Shown here in pieces: positions 26,607 to 35,097 of a DNA stretch of 64,000 bases. Both the position numbers and the translations under genes were made by a program. Positions within the stretch are counted from its first letter, which is position 1. Each line of letters begins with the position of its first letter. This DNA is from JBFGFX01 sp965232455. Its GTDB lineage: Bacteria; Pseudomonadota; Gammaproteobacteria; Steroidobacterales; Woeseiaceae. The notes beneath the pieces are model-generated. The model did no database searches and had not been told where the DNA came from. It saw only the letters and a list, made by a program, of their open reading frames with translations. The stretch spans positions 1,426,001 to 1,490,000 of the forward strand of contig OZ246981.1 of NCBI GenBank assembly GCA_965232455.1. Reading direction: 5' to 3'.

Positions 26607-26682
26607 TGGTGGGGGCACTAGGATTCGAACCTAGGACCAGCGGCTTAAAAGGCCGATGCTCTACCAACTGAGCTATACCCCC
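26607..26682 (-). tRNA. tRNA-Lys (UUU), with encoded CCA
   Basis: Full cloverleaf on the minus strand: acceptor stem GGGGGTA/TGCCCCC, D-arm GCTC-AGTTGGTA-GAGC, anticodon loop CTTTTAA with anticodon TTT, variable loop, T-arm CTAGG-TTCGAAT-CCTAG, then ACCA encoded. The first anticodon-stem pair (27-43) is a T·C mismatch; the other four pair. A strong sigma-70 promoter lies just upstream. Its U34 is a substrate of MnmA. The 3' end is copied in the repeats at 24853-25301. Confidence 0.96.
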
Positions 26683-26698
26683 TGCTCGAACCGCCGGC

Positions 26699-26726
26699 AT
26701 CATACCGAACCGTTCGCAAATGACAA
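26699..26726 (-). promoter_or_regulatory. Sigma-70 promoter of tRNA-Lys with GC-rich discriminator
   Basis: On the minus strand TTGTCA (26726-26721) and TATGAT (26704-26699) are 16 bp apart. The following bases GCCGGCGG form a GC-rich discriminator of the kind that makes stable-RNA promoters sensitive to ppGpp. Transcription would begin about 10 nt before the tRNA and could run into the downstream repeats, or into the insertion element now in between. Confidence 0.8.
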
Positions 26727-26747
26727 GCACCGGATAGGGCGCAGGCC

Positions 26748-27524
26748 CTAGTGCCCCTCGTCCGTCATCCGCTTGAGTCGCTGTTCGGCCAGCCTCGCCG
26801 CGGTGGTGTCCGGAAACTCCGCTTGGACACGCGTCAGCGCCGTCCTGGCGTCATCCCAGCGCTCCAGTTCATAGTTGCAATACCCCATTTTGAGCAGCGC
26901 ATCGGGCACCTTGCGGGAACGTGGATGCCGATTGATCACGACGTTGAACTGCTGCAGCGCTTCTGCGAATTCGTCGGTCACGTAATAGGATTCGGCGAGC
27001 CAGTACTGGGCGTTGTCCGCGAGCTGGCTGTCCGGATAGCTGACCAGGAATTGCTGGAACGCCATCGCCGCCTGTTCGTAACGCTGTTCCTTCAACAACT
27101 CGAACGCCGCCTGATAGTTGTCCCTGTCCGAACCGCCGGGCACCGGCAGCTCGCCCGGGGCCAGCTGACCGCCGTCAAGCACGTTGACCGCGCTGACCGC
27201 CCGTTGCAGGTTTAACTCGATCGCCTGGATACGATCGTCGAGATCCGCGTACAAAGCCCGCTGGCGGTCCGCGTCACCCTCCCCGGCGTATTCGAGTTGC
27301 TCGACGCGGCCTTGCAGTTCCGCGGTGCGTCGCTCCAACTCGTCCATCTGCAGCGTCAGCTCCACCAGGCTGCCGTTCGCCAGCACTCGCTCGAGCGCCT
27401 CCAGACGACGTTCGAGATTGTTCAGCTTGATCAGCACCGGGTCCTCGCCGGGCGGCGTCATTGTGCACGCGCCGACCAGCAAGGCCGTTATACCGACAAA
27501 CGCCGTTGTTCTGATGACCGCCAC
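26748..27524 (-). CDS. cpoB: Cell-division coordinator CpoB (YbgF)
   Basis: Periplasmic protein linking Tol-Pal to septal peptidoglycan synthesis. 258 residues. The N-terminus ends in LLVGAC, which looks like a lipobox; Escherichia coli CpoB is soluble, so this homologue may be lipid-anchored. Residues about 35-95 form a coiled coil (LNNLERRLEALERVL...), the trimerisation domain. The C-terminal half has TPR repeats with NYQAAFELLKEQRYEQAAMAFQ and DNAQYWLAESYYV. Last gene of the tol-pal cluster, directly before the tRNA-Lys promoter; its stop codon opens a TAGGGCCTG sequence. Confidence 0.93.
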   Translation of the reverse strand: MAVIRTTAFVGITALLVGACTMTPPGEDPVLIKLNNLERRLEALERVLANGSLVELTLQMDELERRTAELQGRVEQLEYAGEGDADRQRALYADLDDRIQAIELNLQRAVSAVNVLDGGQLAPGELPVPGGSDRDNYQAAFELLKEQRYEQAAMAFQQFLVSYPDSQLADNAQYWLAESYYVTDEFAEALQQFNVVINRHPRSRKVPDALLKMGYCNYELERWDDARTALTRVQAEFPDTTAARLAEQRLKRMTDEGH

Positions 27525-27537
27525 AACCTGCTCTCTG

Positions 27538-28056
27538 CTAATTTATGTACTGAATTTCCACGCGCCGATTCAGCGCGTAGGACTCTTCGTCGCTGCCCAT
27601 GGACGCCGGCCGCTCTTCGCCGAAGCTTACCGTGGAAATCTGGCTGGCGGAGGCTCCCTGGATGAGCAGCATGCGACGGACGGCCTGCGAGCGCCGCTCG
27701 CCCAGGCCGATGTTGTATTCACGTGATCCGCGCTCGTCCGCGTGCCCCTCCAGGCGAACGCGCATGCGCGAGTTGTTCGCGAGTTGACCGGCGTGGCGCG
27801 CCAGCAGATCGCCGTATTCCGATCGGAGCTCGGACTGATCGAAGTCGAAATAGATGACCATCGTCAGATCCTCGGCGCCGAACGGGATTTCCTCGCCAGC
27901 GCCGAAACGCTCTTCGCCAAAACCCGACGAACTTGCGCTGCTGCTGTCGTCCGGCACGCTGTCGAAATTCGGTTCAGGGTCCGGTATCGGTGTGCTGCCG
28001 CAGGCGGCCAGCACGACGGCCACGAAGCCAATGAGCGGGAGTCGGAACTTTGTCAT
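27538..28056 (-). CDS. pal: Peptidoglycan-associated lipoprotein Pal
   Basis: Outer-membrane lipoprotein that binds diaminopimelate of peptidoglycan and partners TolB. 172 residues. The signal peptide ends in the lipobox VLAAC. A Ser/Asp-rich linker is followed by the OmpA-like domain (about 62-170), with VYFDFDQSELRSEY, LEGHADERGSREYN and the peptidoglycan-binding LGERRSQAV. It is 13 bp upstream of cpoB and about 110 bp downstream of tolB; that AT-rich gap may hold a promoter for pal-cpoB. Confidence 0.96.
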   Translation of the reverse strand: MTKFRLPLIGFVAVVLAACGSTPIPDPEPNFDSVPDDSSSASSSGFGEERFGAGEEIPFGAEDLTMVIYFDFDQSELRSEYGDLLARHAGQLANNSRMRVRLEGHADERGSREYNIGLGERRSQAVRRMLLIQGASASQISTVSFGEERPASMGSDEESYALNRRVEIQYIN

Positions 28057-28166
28057 GTTGATATCCTTTCTGATCGGTTGCCCAACCGAAGTTAAGAAGC
28101 GATAGTTTAATACTTTATTTCAACTACTTACACTTGTTTCTAAATTCCAATTCGAGATAGCGGTCA

Positions 28167-29477
28167 TCAGTAGCGCGGGAACGGTGACCAGACGGGTTCC
28201 CGAACGTCCCCCTGCCCCGAGGCGAGCTGCTGCCGAACCAGACCATCCGCGGTCACCGTCTCGAGCACGCCGTTGCGGGACTGGCGAGTCGCGTAAATCA
28301 GCGTATCGCTGTTCGGCGCGAAACTCGGGCTTTCGTCCTGCCTGCCGGCCGATAGAATTAACACATCCTTTTGCTCTAAATCCATGACCGCAATCCGATA
28401 ATTGCCGCGATCCAGGTGGACCATCGCAAGCTTTTTTCCGTCCGGCGAAAGCCTGGGACGCGCATTATAACTCCCCTCGAAGGTCACCCGCTCCGGTCTG
28501 CCCCCGCTTGCCGGCACTTTGTAAATCTGCGGTCCGCCGCTACGGTCGGACGTGAAATAGATTTCCGACCCGTCCGGCGACCAGCTGCCCTCCGTGTCGA
28601 TGGCCCGGTCGGTCGTCAGGCGAGTGAGCTGGCGACTCGCCAGATCCAGCACGTTGATATCGAGGTTGCCGTCGGCGCCGCCCAGGGTCAGCACGAGTTT
28701 TCGCCCGTCCGGCGAAAACGCGGGCGCGCCGTTGATGCCCGGGCGGCTGGAAACCTTGATCCGGTTCCCGGTCCGCAGCGTCTGCACGAATATCGACGAA
28801 ACGTCTTCCTCGAACGATACATAGGCGATCTGACGGCTGTCCGGGGACCAGGCAGGCGACATGATCGGATCGGACGACTCCATGATGGTGTTTTCGTTTT
28901 CGCCGTCGGCGTCGGATACGACCAGTGAATACAGCCTGTCGTCCCCCTCGCCCGTTGCGGTCACGTAGGCCACCCGGGTGGCGAATACGCCCTGTATCCC
29001 GGTGAGTTTTTCATAAATCATGTCCGCCGCGCGATGCGCGACCCGGCGCATCGTGCCGCGACTGGCCGGCATGCGGTAGCCGACCAGCTGCTCACGGCCG
29101 AAAACGTCGAACAGCTGAAACTGAACGCTGTAAGCGTTGTCCCCGGTCTGCGTCACCCGGCCGACGACGACCGCTTCGACGCCGAGGATCGACCAGTCGT
29201 CGAAATCCACTTCGACGCCGGTCGTCGGACGTTGCAGCATGTCGTTCTCGTCGATCGGCGCGAACCGCCCGCTGCGCTGCAGATCGGCGGCAATCACCGA
29301 GCCAACGTCCAACGGACTGTTTACGCCTGCCCCCTCGAACCCGAACGGGACGATGGCAACCGGCACCTGCCGGCCGACACCCTGGGTGATCCGGATGGTC
29401 AATTCGGCGTGCGCCTCGCCCAAGACCAGTCCTGCCATGAGCAGGAGAATCCCGACGTGTTTGAGGGTCCGATGCAT
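28167..29477 (-). CDS. tolB: Tol-Pal translocation protein TolB
   Basis: Periplasmic beta-propeller that shuttles between Pal and TolA during outer-membrane constriction. I chose the ATG at 29477 (436 residues) because it opens a signal peptide, MHRTLKHVGILLLMAGLVLGEAHA, with cleavage leaving the expected short N-terminal TolA box region; the upstream TTG frame overlaps tolA. The propeller has repeated blades such as SPAWSPDSRQIAYVS, APAFSPDGRKLVLT and EGSWSPDGSEIYFTSDR. It starts 31 bp after tolA. Confidence 0.96.
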   Translation of the reverse strand: MHRTLKHVGILLLMAGLVLGEAHAELTIRITQGVGRQVPVAIVPFGFEGAGVNSPLDVGSVIAADLQRSGRFAPIDENDMLQRPTTGVEVDFDDWSILGVEAVVVGRVTQTGDNAYSVQFQLFDVFGREQLVGYRMPASRGTMRRVAHRAADMIYEKLTGIQGVFATRVAYVTATGEGDDRLYSLVVSDADGENENTIMESSDPIMSPAWSPDSRQIAYVSFEEDVSSIFVQTLRTGNRIKVSSRPGINGAPAFSPDGRKLVLTLGGADGNLDINVLDLASRQLTRLTTDRAIDTEGSWSPDGSEIYFTSDRSGGPQIYKVPASGGRPERVTFEGSYNARPRLSPDGKKLAMVHLDRGNYRIAVMDLEQKDVLILSAGRQDESPSFAPNSDTLIYATRQSRNGVLETVTADGLVRQQLASGQGDVREPVWSPFPRY

Positions 29478-29508
29478 AAACGCAGTCCTGTAGGTCCAGT
29501 ATGGGTGC

Positions 29509-30330
29509 CTATTGTGTCGGCTCGAATAGGAATCGCAAGTTTCGATCGAACAAACTGGGGTCCTCTGGCTCGGGCAGCGGTGACGCTTTTTCGACGGCGG
29601 CCTGGACCGAGCGGCGCACGGTTTCGTCGCCGTTGCAGTTTTCCACAACGACGCTCGTGACCACGCCGCCCGGCAGCTGACGTACGGTCACCTCGCAGCT
29701 CAGCCCCTGGACCGCACTGGCCGGCCTGACCCAGTTGCGCTCGATCTTCTGCCGTAACGCGAACCTGTAGCGCTCCAGGGCGCCGGCGTTCATTGCGTCC
29801 AGACGCTCCTGCTCGGCGTCGAGTTCCTGCTGCAGACGCCGTTGCCGCTCCGCCGCCTCGGCCTCTTCGCGGCGGCGTTCGTTTTCCAGGCGCTGGCGCT
29901 CGATTTCCTCCAGGCGGCGGCGCTCCGCTTCCTGGCGCCGGCGCTCGAGTTCCGCTTCCTCGCGACGCTTGCGCTCGGCTTCGGCCTCCTGCTGGCGCCG
30001 CCGCTCCGCCTCTTCCTCGCGCGCGATGCGTTCCCGCTCTATGCGCAGGTCGTTCTGGCGTTTGGCCTCCTCGGCGGCCAGGCGCTCCTGTTCGCTGTTG
30101 TCGGGCTCGGGTTCGGGTTCGGGTTCGGGTTCCGGCTCCACGACGGGCTCGGGATCCGGCGGCGGCGGCTCCGTGATCTCGACGTCGGTAATCACCCGCC
30201 CTTTGATGACCAGCGGTACCTCCGGAGCCGCCGTACGGCTCCAGTCGAATGCAAACAGTAGCGAGGCCACGATACCGGTGTGCAAGACACCGGAATTGAG
30301 CATCGGGATGATGTTGTACTTGTCGCGCAT
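29509..30330 (-). CDS. tolA: Cell-envelope integrity protein TolA
   Basis: Inner-membrane protein that spans the periplasm and couples TolQR motor energy to TolB-Pal. 273 residues. One TM helix (SGVLHTGIVASLLFAFDW), then a Pro-rich linker with alternating Glu-Pro repeats near 63-74. A long Glu/Arg/Ala-rich helical rod follows (about 80-185). The C-terminal globular domain (about 190-273) has RQKIERNWVRPASAVQGLSCEVTVRQLPGG. Here the rod uses Arg where Escherichia coli uses Lys, consistent with the high GC. It lies 14 bp after tolR. Confidence 0.94.
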   Translation of the reverse strand: MRDKYNIIPMLNSGVLHTGIVASLLFAFDWSRTAAPEVPLVIKGRVITDVEITEPPPPDPEPVVEPEPEPEPEPEPDNSEQERLAAEEAKRQNDLRIERERIAREEEAERRRQQEAEAERKRREEAELERRRQEAERRRLEEIERQRLENERRREEAEAAERQRRLQQELDAEQERLDAMNAGALERYRFALRQKIERNWVRPASAVQGLSCEVTVRQLPGGVVTSVVVENCNGDETVRRSVQAAVEKASPLPEPEDPSLFDRNLRFLFEPTQ

Positions 30331-30344
30331 GGCGCCCGCGTCGG

Positions 30345-30785
30345 CTACTCGGGAACCGGGTAGGTGTCCAGGGGGTCCGTGACGAAGCCGACGTTTTCCG
30401 CCCCGCCCTGCTGCAGCAGGACCATCGCTCCGACCACATAACCGTATTGCACCCGCCGGTCCGCCTTGACCAGGACCGGCGTGCCGGGCTGATTGCTGAG
30501 CACGATCCTCGTTCGGTTGACGATGTCCTCGGCCGAGGCCGGTTCTTCCTCGTCGTCGCCGACGTTGATGTACAGCTGACCGGCTTCGTCGACGCTGACG
30601 ACCAGCGGAAGATTGTCCGCGTCACTCAGGGCGCCCGCCCCGGCCTTGGGCAGCTCGACCTCGATGCCCGGCGTCAGGAGAGGCGCGGTCACCATGAAAA
30701 TGATCAGCAGGACCAGCATTACGTCGATGTAGGGCACGACGTTGATCTCGCCCATGAGCTTGCGTTTTTGCATCGGCGACGCCAT
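30345..30785 (-). CDS. tolR: Tol motor protein TolR
   Basis: ExbD-family proton-channel subunit, 146 residues. A short cytosolic N-terminus (KRKLMGEINVVPYID) leads to one TM helix, VMLVLLIIFMVTAPLLT, whose Asp (YIDVMLVLL) is the proton-carrying residue. The periplasmic domain includes SVDEAGQLYINVG and VLVKADRRVQYGYVV. The start follows the tolQ stop by one base. With TolQ it forms the pmf-driven motor. Confidence 0.95.
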   Translation of the reverse strand: MASPMQKRKLMGEINVVPYIDVMLVLLIIFMVTAPLLTPGIEVELPKAGAGALSDADNLPLVVSVDEAGQLYINVGDDEEEPASAEDIVNRTRIVLSNQPGTPVLVKADRRVQYGYVVGAMVLLQQGGAENVGFVTDPLDTYPVPE

Positions 30786-30786
30786 G

Positions 30787-31470
30787 TCAGGCCGCCTTCC
30801 GGTTCGCGTGGCGCTGGAGAATGCTGGTGAATTCCTCGGTAAACCCGTCGTAGCGGATTTCTAGCCTGACGACCTTGTCGGCGTACCGGTTATAGGCAAC
30901 CACCGCCGGAATCGCCGCGAAAAGACCCATTGCGGTCGCCACCAGGGCTTCGGAAATGCCCGGAGCAACGGCGGCAAGCGTGGCCGTCTGCTGCCCGGCG
31001 AGCTGGCGGAAGGTGTTCATGATGCCGATGACGGTGCCGAACAGCCCGACGTAGGGGCTGGTCGAGCCGATCGTCGCCAGGGTTGCAAGACTCTGTTCCA
31101 GGCGATCGACTTCACGCATCTGCGACACGCGCATCGCGCGCCGGCACTCTTCGACCAGTTTGTCGGGCTGCACGTCGCTTTGCGCCGACAATCGCGTAAA
31201 TTCCCTGAAGCCGGACTCGAAGATGCTGGCCATGCCGACGCTGCCGCTCTTGCGACGGCCGGCGTCACGGTAAAGCGTGTTCAGATCGCCGCCCGACCAG
31301 AAGTTAGACTCGAATTCGTCGGAAGACGCTTTTGTTCTGCGTATCAGCCGTCGTTTGGAAAAGATGATGGTCCACGACATCAGCGATGCAATCACGAGCA
31401 GCAGCATCACGAGCTGCACCAGAATGCTGGCCTCCATGATCAGACTCAGGATTGACATGTCAGCGTTCAT
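30787..31470 (-). CDS. tolQ: Tol motor protein TolQ
   Basis: MotA/ExbB-family proton-channel subunit, 227 residues from the ATG at 31470; the longer frame overlaps ybgC. Three TM helices are visible: near 10-32 (SIILV-type segment LIMEASILVQLVMLLLVIASLMSW at reduced length in the core), near 130-150 (LATIGSTSPYVGLFGTVIGI) and near 165-190 (ISEALVATAMGLFAAIPAVVAYN). The channel threonines in the last two helices are conserved. It follows ybgC by 2 bp, so expression is coupled. Confidence 0.95.
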   Translation of the reverse strand: MNADMSILSLIMEASILVQLVMLLLVIASLMSWTIIFSKRRLIRRTKASSDEFESNFWSGGDLNTLYRDAGRRKSGSVGMASIFESGFREFTRLSAQSDVQPDKLVEECRRAMRVSQMREVDRLEQSLATLATIGSTSPYVGLFGTVIGIMNTFRQLAGQQTATLAAVAPGISEALVATAMGLFAAIPAVVAYNRYADKVVRLEIRYDGFTEEFTSILQRHANRKAA

Positions 31471-31472
31471 AA

Positions 31473-31886
31473 TCAGGCTCTCTCGAAAAGTGAATCGGGT
31501 AGTTTGGCCGGCCTCAACGTGTCGGCGTCGATGAACGCGGCCCGAACCGTGCCTCGGCACAAACAGTCCCCGCTCAGGTTGTCTCGATAAGTGTCCTGTC
31601 CGATGACGAAACTCGCCCGAGCGCGGCTCAGAAGCGCGGCCGTCACCACGAGTTGGTCGTTGAATTTTGCGGGCATGCGGAACTCGGCCTGGGTGTCGAC
31701 AACCACGAACATCTTGCGCTGCTCGCGTAGTAGGACATCCTGTTCGATGCCAAGTGCCCTAATCCATTCGGTGCGGGCCCGCTCCATGAACTTGAAATAG
31801 TTGGCGTAGTACACCACCCCCTGCGCGTCCGTGTCCTCGTAGTAGACGCGAATTGGCCAGGTAAAGGGAGTTTCGTCCGCCGTCAT
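31473..31886 (-). CDS. ybgC: Tol-Pal-associated acyl-CoA thioesterase YbgC
   Basis: Hotdog-fold thioesterase, 137 residues, thought to act on acyl-CoA or acyl-ACP and always tied to tol-pal. The catalytic region is VYYEDTDAQGVVYYANYFKFMERARTEW, near 13-40, with the Asp in DTDAQG as the nucleophile-activating residue. It lies between ruvB and tolQ, the usual gammaproteobacterial position. A 16-bp gap separates it from ruvB. Confidence 0.95.
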   Translation of the reverse strand: MTADETPFTWPIRVYYEDTDAQGVVYYANYFKFMERARTEWIRALGIEQDVLLREQRKMFVVVDTQAEFRMPAKFNDQLVVTAALLSRARASFVIGQDTYRDNLSGDCLCRGTVRAAFIDADTLRPAKLPDSLFERA

Positions 31887-31902
31887 CAGGAGCCGATCCC
31901 GG

Positions 31903-32952
31903 TCAGGATTTGTCGAAAAGCGGCAATTCCGGGTTTGGCTCCGTCGCCGGCGGCGTCAGACCGAAATGCAGGTAGGCATTTTTCGTCGCGACCCGGCCAC
32001 GCGCGGTTCGCATCATGAAACCCTGCTGTATCAGATAGGGTTCTATCACGTCCTCGATCGTGCCCCGCTCCTCGCCGACCGCGGCGGACAGGCTTTCCAC
32101 GCCGACCGGACCACCGCCGAATTTGTCGATAATCGTCTGCAACAGGCGTCTGTCCATCGCGTCGAAACCGTTGGGATCCACTTCCAGCATGTCCATGGCG
32201 CTGACGGCTACCGCCTCGGAGACCACGCCGTCCGCCTCGACTTCGGCAAAGTCACGCACTCTGCGAAGCAGCCGGTTGACGATCCTCGGCGTGCCGCGCG
32301 CCCGGCGCGCAATCTGGCGTGCGCCGCCGCCCTCAATCGGCAGGTTGAGTATGCCGGCCGAACGCTGCGCAATGGCTTCGAGATCCTTTGCCGCATAAAA
32401 CTCGAGGCGCTGAACGATGCCGAACCGGTCGCGCAACGGTGATGTGAGCAGCCCGGCCCGAGTCGTCGCCCCAACCAGCGTGAACGGCGGCAGATCGAGC
32501 TTGATCGAGCGCGCCGCCGGACCTTCGCCGATCACGATGTCGAGTTGAAAATCCTCCATCGCCGGATAGAGGACCTCTTCCACAACCGGGCTCAGGCGGT
32601 GAATCTCATCGACGAACAGCACGTCGTTGGGTTCGAGATTGGTCAGGATGGCCGCGAGGTCGCCGGGCCGCTCGAGGACCGGGCCGGAAGTCTGCCGGAG
32701 ATTCACGCCCATCTCGTTTGCCACGATATGCGCAAGCGTGGTTTTGCCGAGACCGGGAGGCCCGAAGATCAGCACGTGATCCAACGCTTCCTCCCGGTTA
32801 CGAGCGGCTTTGATGAAAATGTTCATCTGTTGTTGAACGCTGGGTTGCCCGCGGTATTCGGCCAGCTTCTTCGGGCGGATCGCCCGATCGAAAACCCGGT
32901 CTTCACCGCGCGCCGTTGCGCTGGTGAGACGATCGTGTTCGACGCCGGCCAC
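31903..32952 (-). CDS. ruvB: Holliday-junction branch-migration ATPase RuvB
   Basis: Hexameric AAA+ motor that drives branch migration with RuvA and RuvC. 349 residues, standard length. Walker A GPPGLGKTTLAH, Walker B VLFVDEIHRLSP, sensor 1 VGATTRAGLL, and the C-terminal winged helix (GRVATKNAYLHFG) are all present. It starts 1 bp after ruvA in a ruvC-ruvA-ruvB operon. No LexA box was looked for beyond the immediate upstream region; none is obvious. Confidence 0.97.
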   Translation of the reverse strand: MAGVEHDRLTSATARGEDRVFDRAIRPKKLAEYRGQPSVQQQMNIFIKAARNREEALDHVLIFGPPGLGKTTLAHIVANEMGVNLRQTSGPVLERPGDLAAILTNLEPNDVLFVDEIHRLSPVVEEVLYPAMEDFQLDIVIGEGPAARSIKLDLPPFTLVGATTRAGLLTSPLRDRFGIVQRLEFYAAKDLEAIAQRSAGILNLPIEGGGARQIARRARGTPRIVNRLLRRVRDFAEVEADGVVSEAVAVSAMDMLEVDPNGFDAMDRRLLQTIIDKFGGGPVGVESLSAAVGEERGTIEDVIEPYLIQQGFMMRTARGRVATKNAYLHFGLTPPATEPNPELPLFDKS

Positions 32953-32953
32953 T

Positions 32954-33544
32954 TCAGTGCACCGCCTGTTTCAAGGCGTTACGAATGATCTCTTCCGCCG
33001 AGAGTTCCGCGGTCTTGACGTTGCCGAGCAAACGCTTGACCTCCGCCGGCTTGTAACCCAGGGCAACCAATGCATCAAACGCCTCGCCGCGCGCATCGGA
33101 CGCGTCAGCCGGTCTCTTCGGCGTGGGAGCGGCGCCCGTGCTGTCCAGTATCCGATCGCGCATCTCGATAATCAGGCGTTCCGCGGTTTTTTTGCCGACA
33201 CCGGGAATTTTGATCAACATCGCGGTGTCCTCGTGCTGCACGCAGCGAACGAAACCGTCGACGCTCATGGCCGAGAGAATGGCAAGGCTCATTTTCGCGC
33301 CGACGCCGCTGATCTTGAGCAGAGAACGAAACAGGCTTCTTTCATCGTCCGTGGAGAACCCGAACAGCGTGTGTGCGTCTTCGCGAACCAGCAGATGGGT
33401 AAACAGGAACACCTCGCTGCCCACTTCCGGCAGTTCGAGAAAGGTCGACATCGGCGTCTCGATTTCGTAGCCGACTCCCGCGCATTCCACGATGAGTTGC
33501 GGCGCCTGCCTGAAGGCCAAACGGCCGCGAATGGAGCCGATCAC
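32954..33544 (-). CDS. ruvA: Holliday-junction DNA helicase RuvA
   Basis: Tetrameric junction-binding subunit of 196 residues. The start is the GTG at 33544: the protein MIGSIRGRLAFRQAPQLIVECAGVGYEIETP is the normal N-terminus, and GTGA overlaps the ruvC stop. The OB domain is followed by two HhH motifs (ISGVGAKMSLAIL and IPGVGKKTAERLIIEM). Domain III, which contacts RuvB, is at the C-terminus (ALVALGYKPAEVKRLL). A longer frame upstream overlaps ruvC and is not real. Confidence 0.95.
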   Translation of the reverse strand: MIGSIRGRLAFRQAPQLIVECAGVGYEIETPMSTFLELPEVGSEVFLFTHLLVREDAHTLFGFSTDDERSLFRSLLKISGVGAKMSLAILSAMSVDGFVRCVQHEDTAMLIKIPGVGKKTAERLIIEMRDRILDSTGAAPTPKRPADASDARGEAFDALVALGYKPAEVKRLLGNVKTAELSAEEIIRNALKQAVH

Positions 33545-34062
33545 CGCAACACCGCGGCCGCCGCGTGACTGCTCAACCGATTGAACAGGCGGCGATGGTG
33601 ACCATGGCACAACGCGGCGGCCAGCGCATCGGCCGCGTCCGGCGACGGTTTGCCGTCCAGTCGCAGAAGAGACACGACCATGTGTTGTACCTGCTCCTTG
33701 GTCGCACCGCCGGTGCCGACAATGGCCTGTTTGATCTCTCGCGGCGCGTACTCGAACACGTCGATGTCGAGGGCAAACGTAGCACACAGCGCGGCCGATC
33801 GGGCATGGCCGAGTTTTAACGCACTGCCGGGGTTTTTATGCACGAACACGCTTTCGATCGCCAAGGCGTCCGGGCGGTATTCGTTGACGATTTGCGTGAC
33901 GGACTCGAATATCCGTTTCAATCGCTGCGGGAATTCGCCGTCTATGCTGCTAACCGCGCCACTCGCCACGTACATCGCTCGATCCGCCTCGAAATCGAGA
34001 ACGCCGAACCCCGTCAGCCGGGAGCCCGGATCGATTCCCAAAATGCGGAGCCCGTCGCGCAT
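33541..34062 (-). CDS. ruvC: Holliday-junction resolvase RuvC
   Basis: Endonuclease that cuts Holliday junctions, 173 residues. Four acidic active-site residues of the RNase H fold are placed as expected: Asp in ILGIDPGSRLTGFGV, Glu in LAIESVFV, and the pair in the C-terminal PDAADALAAALCH. KNPGSALKLGHARSAAL is also conserved. It is 17 bp after yebC and overlaps ruvA by 4 bp. Confidence 0.96.
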   Translation of the reverse strand: MRDGLRILGIDPGSRLTGFGVLDFEADRAMYVASGAVSSIDGEFPQRLKRIFESVTQIVNEYRPDALAIESVFVHKNPGSALKLGHARSAALCATFALDIDVFEYAPREIKQAIVGTGGATKEQVQHMVVSLLRLDGKPSPDAADALAAALCHGHHRRLFNRLSSHAAAAVLR

Positions 34063-34079
34063 ACCGGGGCGCCTCGCCT

Positions 34080-34823
34080 CTAAAGCTCCGCCAATATCTC
34101 GTCGGAGATATCGGCGTTGCTGTAGACGTTTTGCACGTCGTCGATGTCTTCGAGCATTTCCAGAAGCTTGATCATCGAGGAGGCGGCATTGGCGTCCAGC
34201 TCGGCGCTCGTCGAGGCCCGCATGGTCAACCCGGCGCTCTCGGGCTCGAAGCCCGCACCGTGCATGGCGTCGCGCACCGTCTCGAAATCGGTTGGTTCGG
34301 TCAGTACTTCGATCGATTGATCGGCGTCGACGACGACGTCTTCCGCGCCTGCGTCGATGGCCGCCTCCATAATCGAATCTTCGTCGCTGCCAGCAGGGTA
34401 GGAAAGCAGGCCGACGTGGTTGAAGAGGTACCCGACCGATCCATCCGCCCCGAGGTTGCCGCCGAATTTCGAGAACGCGTGCCTGACGTCGGCGACGGTC
34501 CGGTTGCGATTGTCGGTCATGCAGTCAACCATGACCGCGGTCCCGCCCGGACCGTACCCCTCGTAACGTATCTCCACGTAGTCGACACCGTCCATCGCGC
34601 CCGAGCCGCGCTTGATCGCGCGATCGATGTTGTCTTTCGGCATGCTCTGCGCCTTGGCCTTGTCAACCGCCAGACGCAGGCGTGGGTTTGCGGCCATATC
34701 GCCACCGCCGATGCGCGCCGCAACCGTGATCTCACGGATCAGCTTCGTAAAGAGTTTGCCGCGCTTCTTGTCCTGGGCGCCCTTGCGGTGCTGAATATTT
34801 GCCCACTTACTGTGTCCAGCCAT
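34080..34823 (-). CDS. yebC: YebC/PmpR-family regulator
   Basis: YebC/TACO1-family protein, 247 residues, implicated in transcription regulation and in relieving ribosome stalling at proline runs. The N-terminus AGHSKWANIQHRKGAQDKKRGKLFTKL is diagnostic. The central GYGPGGTAVMVDCMTDNRNRT and the GSVGYLFN blocks are also typical. Position before ruvC is conserved across gammaproteobacteria. Divergent from relA. Confidence 0.95.
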   Translation of the reverse strand: MAGHSKWANIQHRKGAQDKKRGKLFTKLIREITVAARIGGGDMAANPRLRLAVDKAKAQSMPKDNIDRAIKRGSGAMDGVDYVEIRYEGYGPGGTAVMVDCMTDNRNRTVADVRHAFSKFGGNLGADGSVGYLFNHVGLLSYPAGSDEDSIMEAAIDAGAEDVVVDADQSIEVLTEPTDFETVRDAMHGAGFEPESAGLTMRASTSAELDANAASSMIKLLEMLEDIDDVQNVYSNADISDEILAEL

Positions 34824-35097
34824 GATTCCTGCTTACTGTGTATCGCTGTTGCCGTTCACCACACGGCGGCCGATAAACGCCGCAAACCCGACTCCGGGCC
34901 AGCACTGCGCATGGCCGCAGGTCGAATAGTTGCTTGGATCGGACGCCCTACCCTTAGCGCTCCCCGAGCCGCGACCGCCCGCGAAGCAGTAAAATACGCT
35001 CTGCCCATTTAAACTTCGCCGGACCGGCCCGCCAGTTTGGAACTGGCCGTATGATACCGGTAAACGACGACGTAAACACCACTCAAGAATTCCTGAA

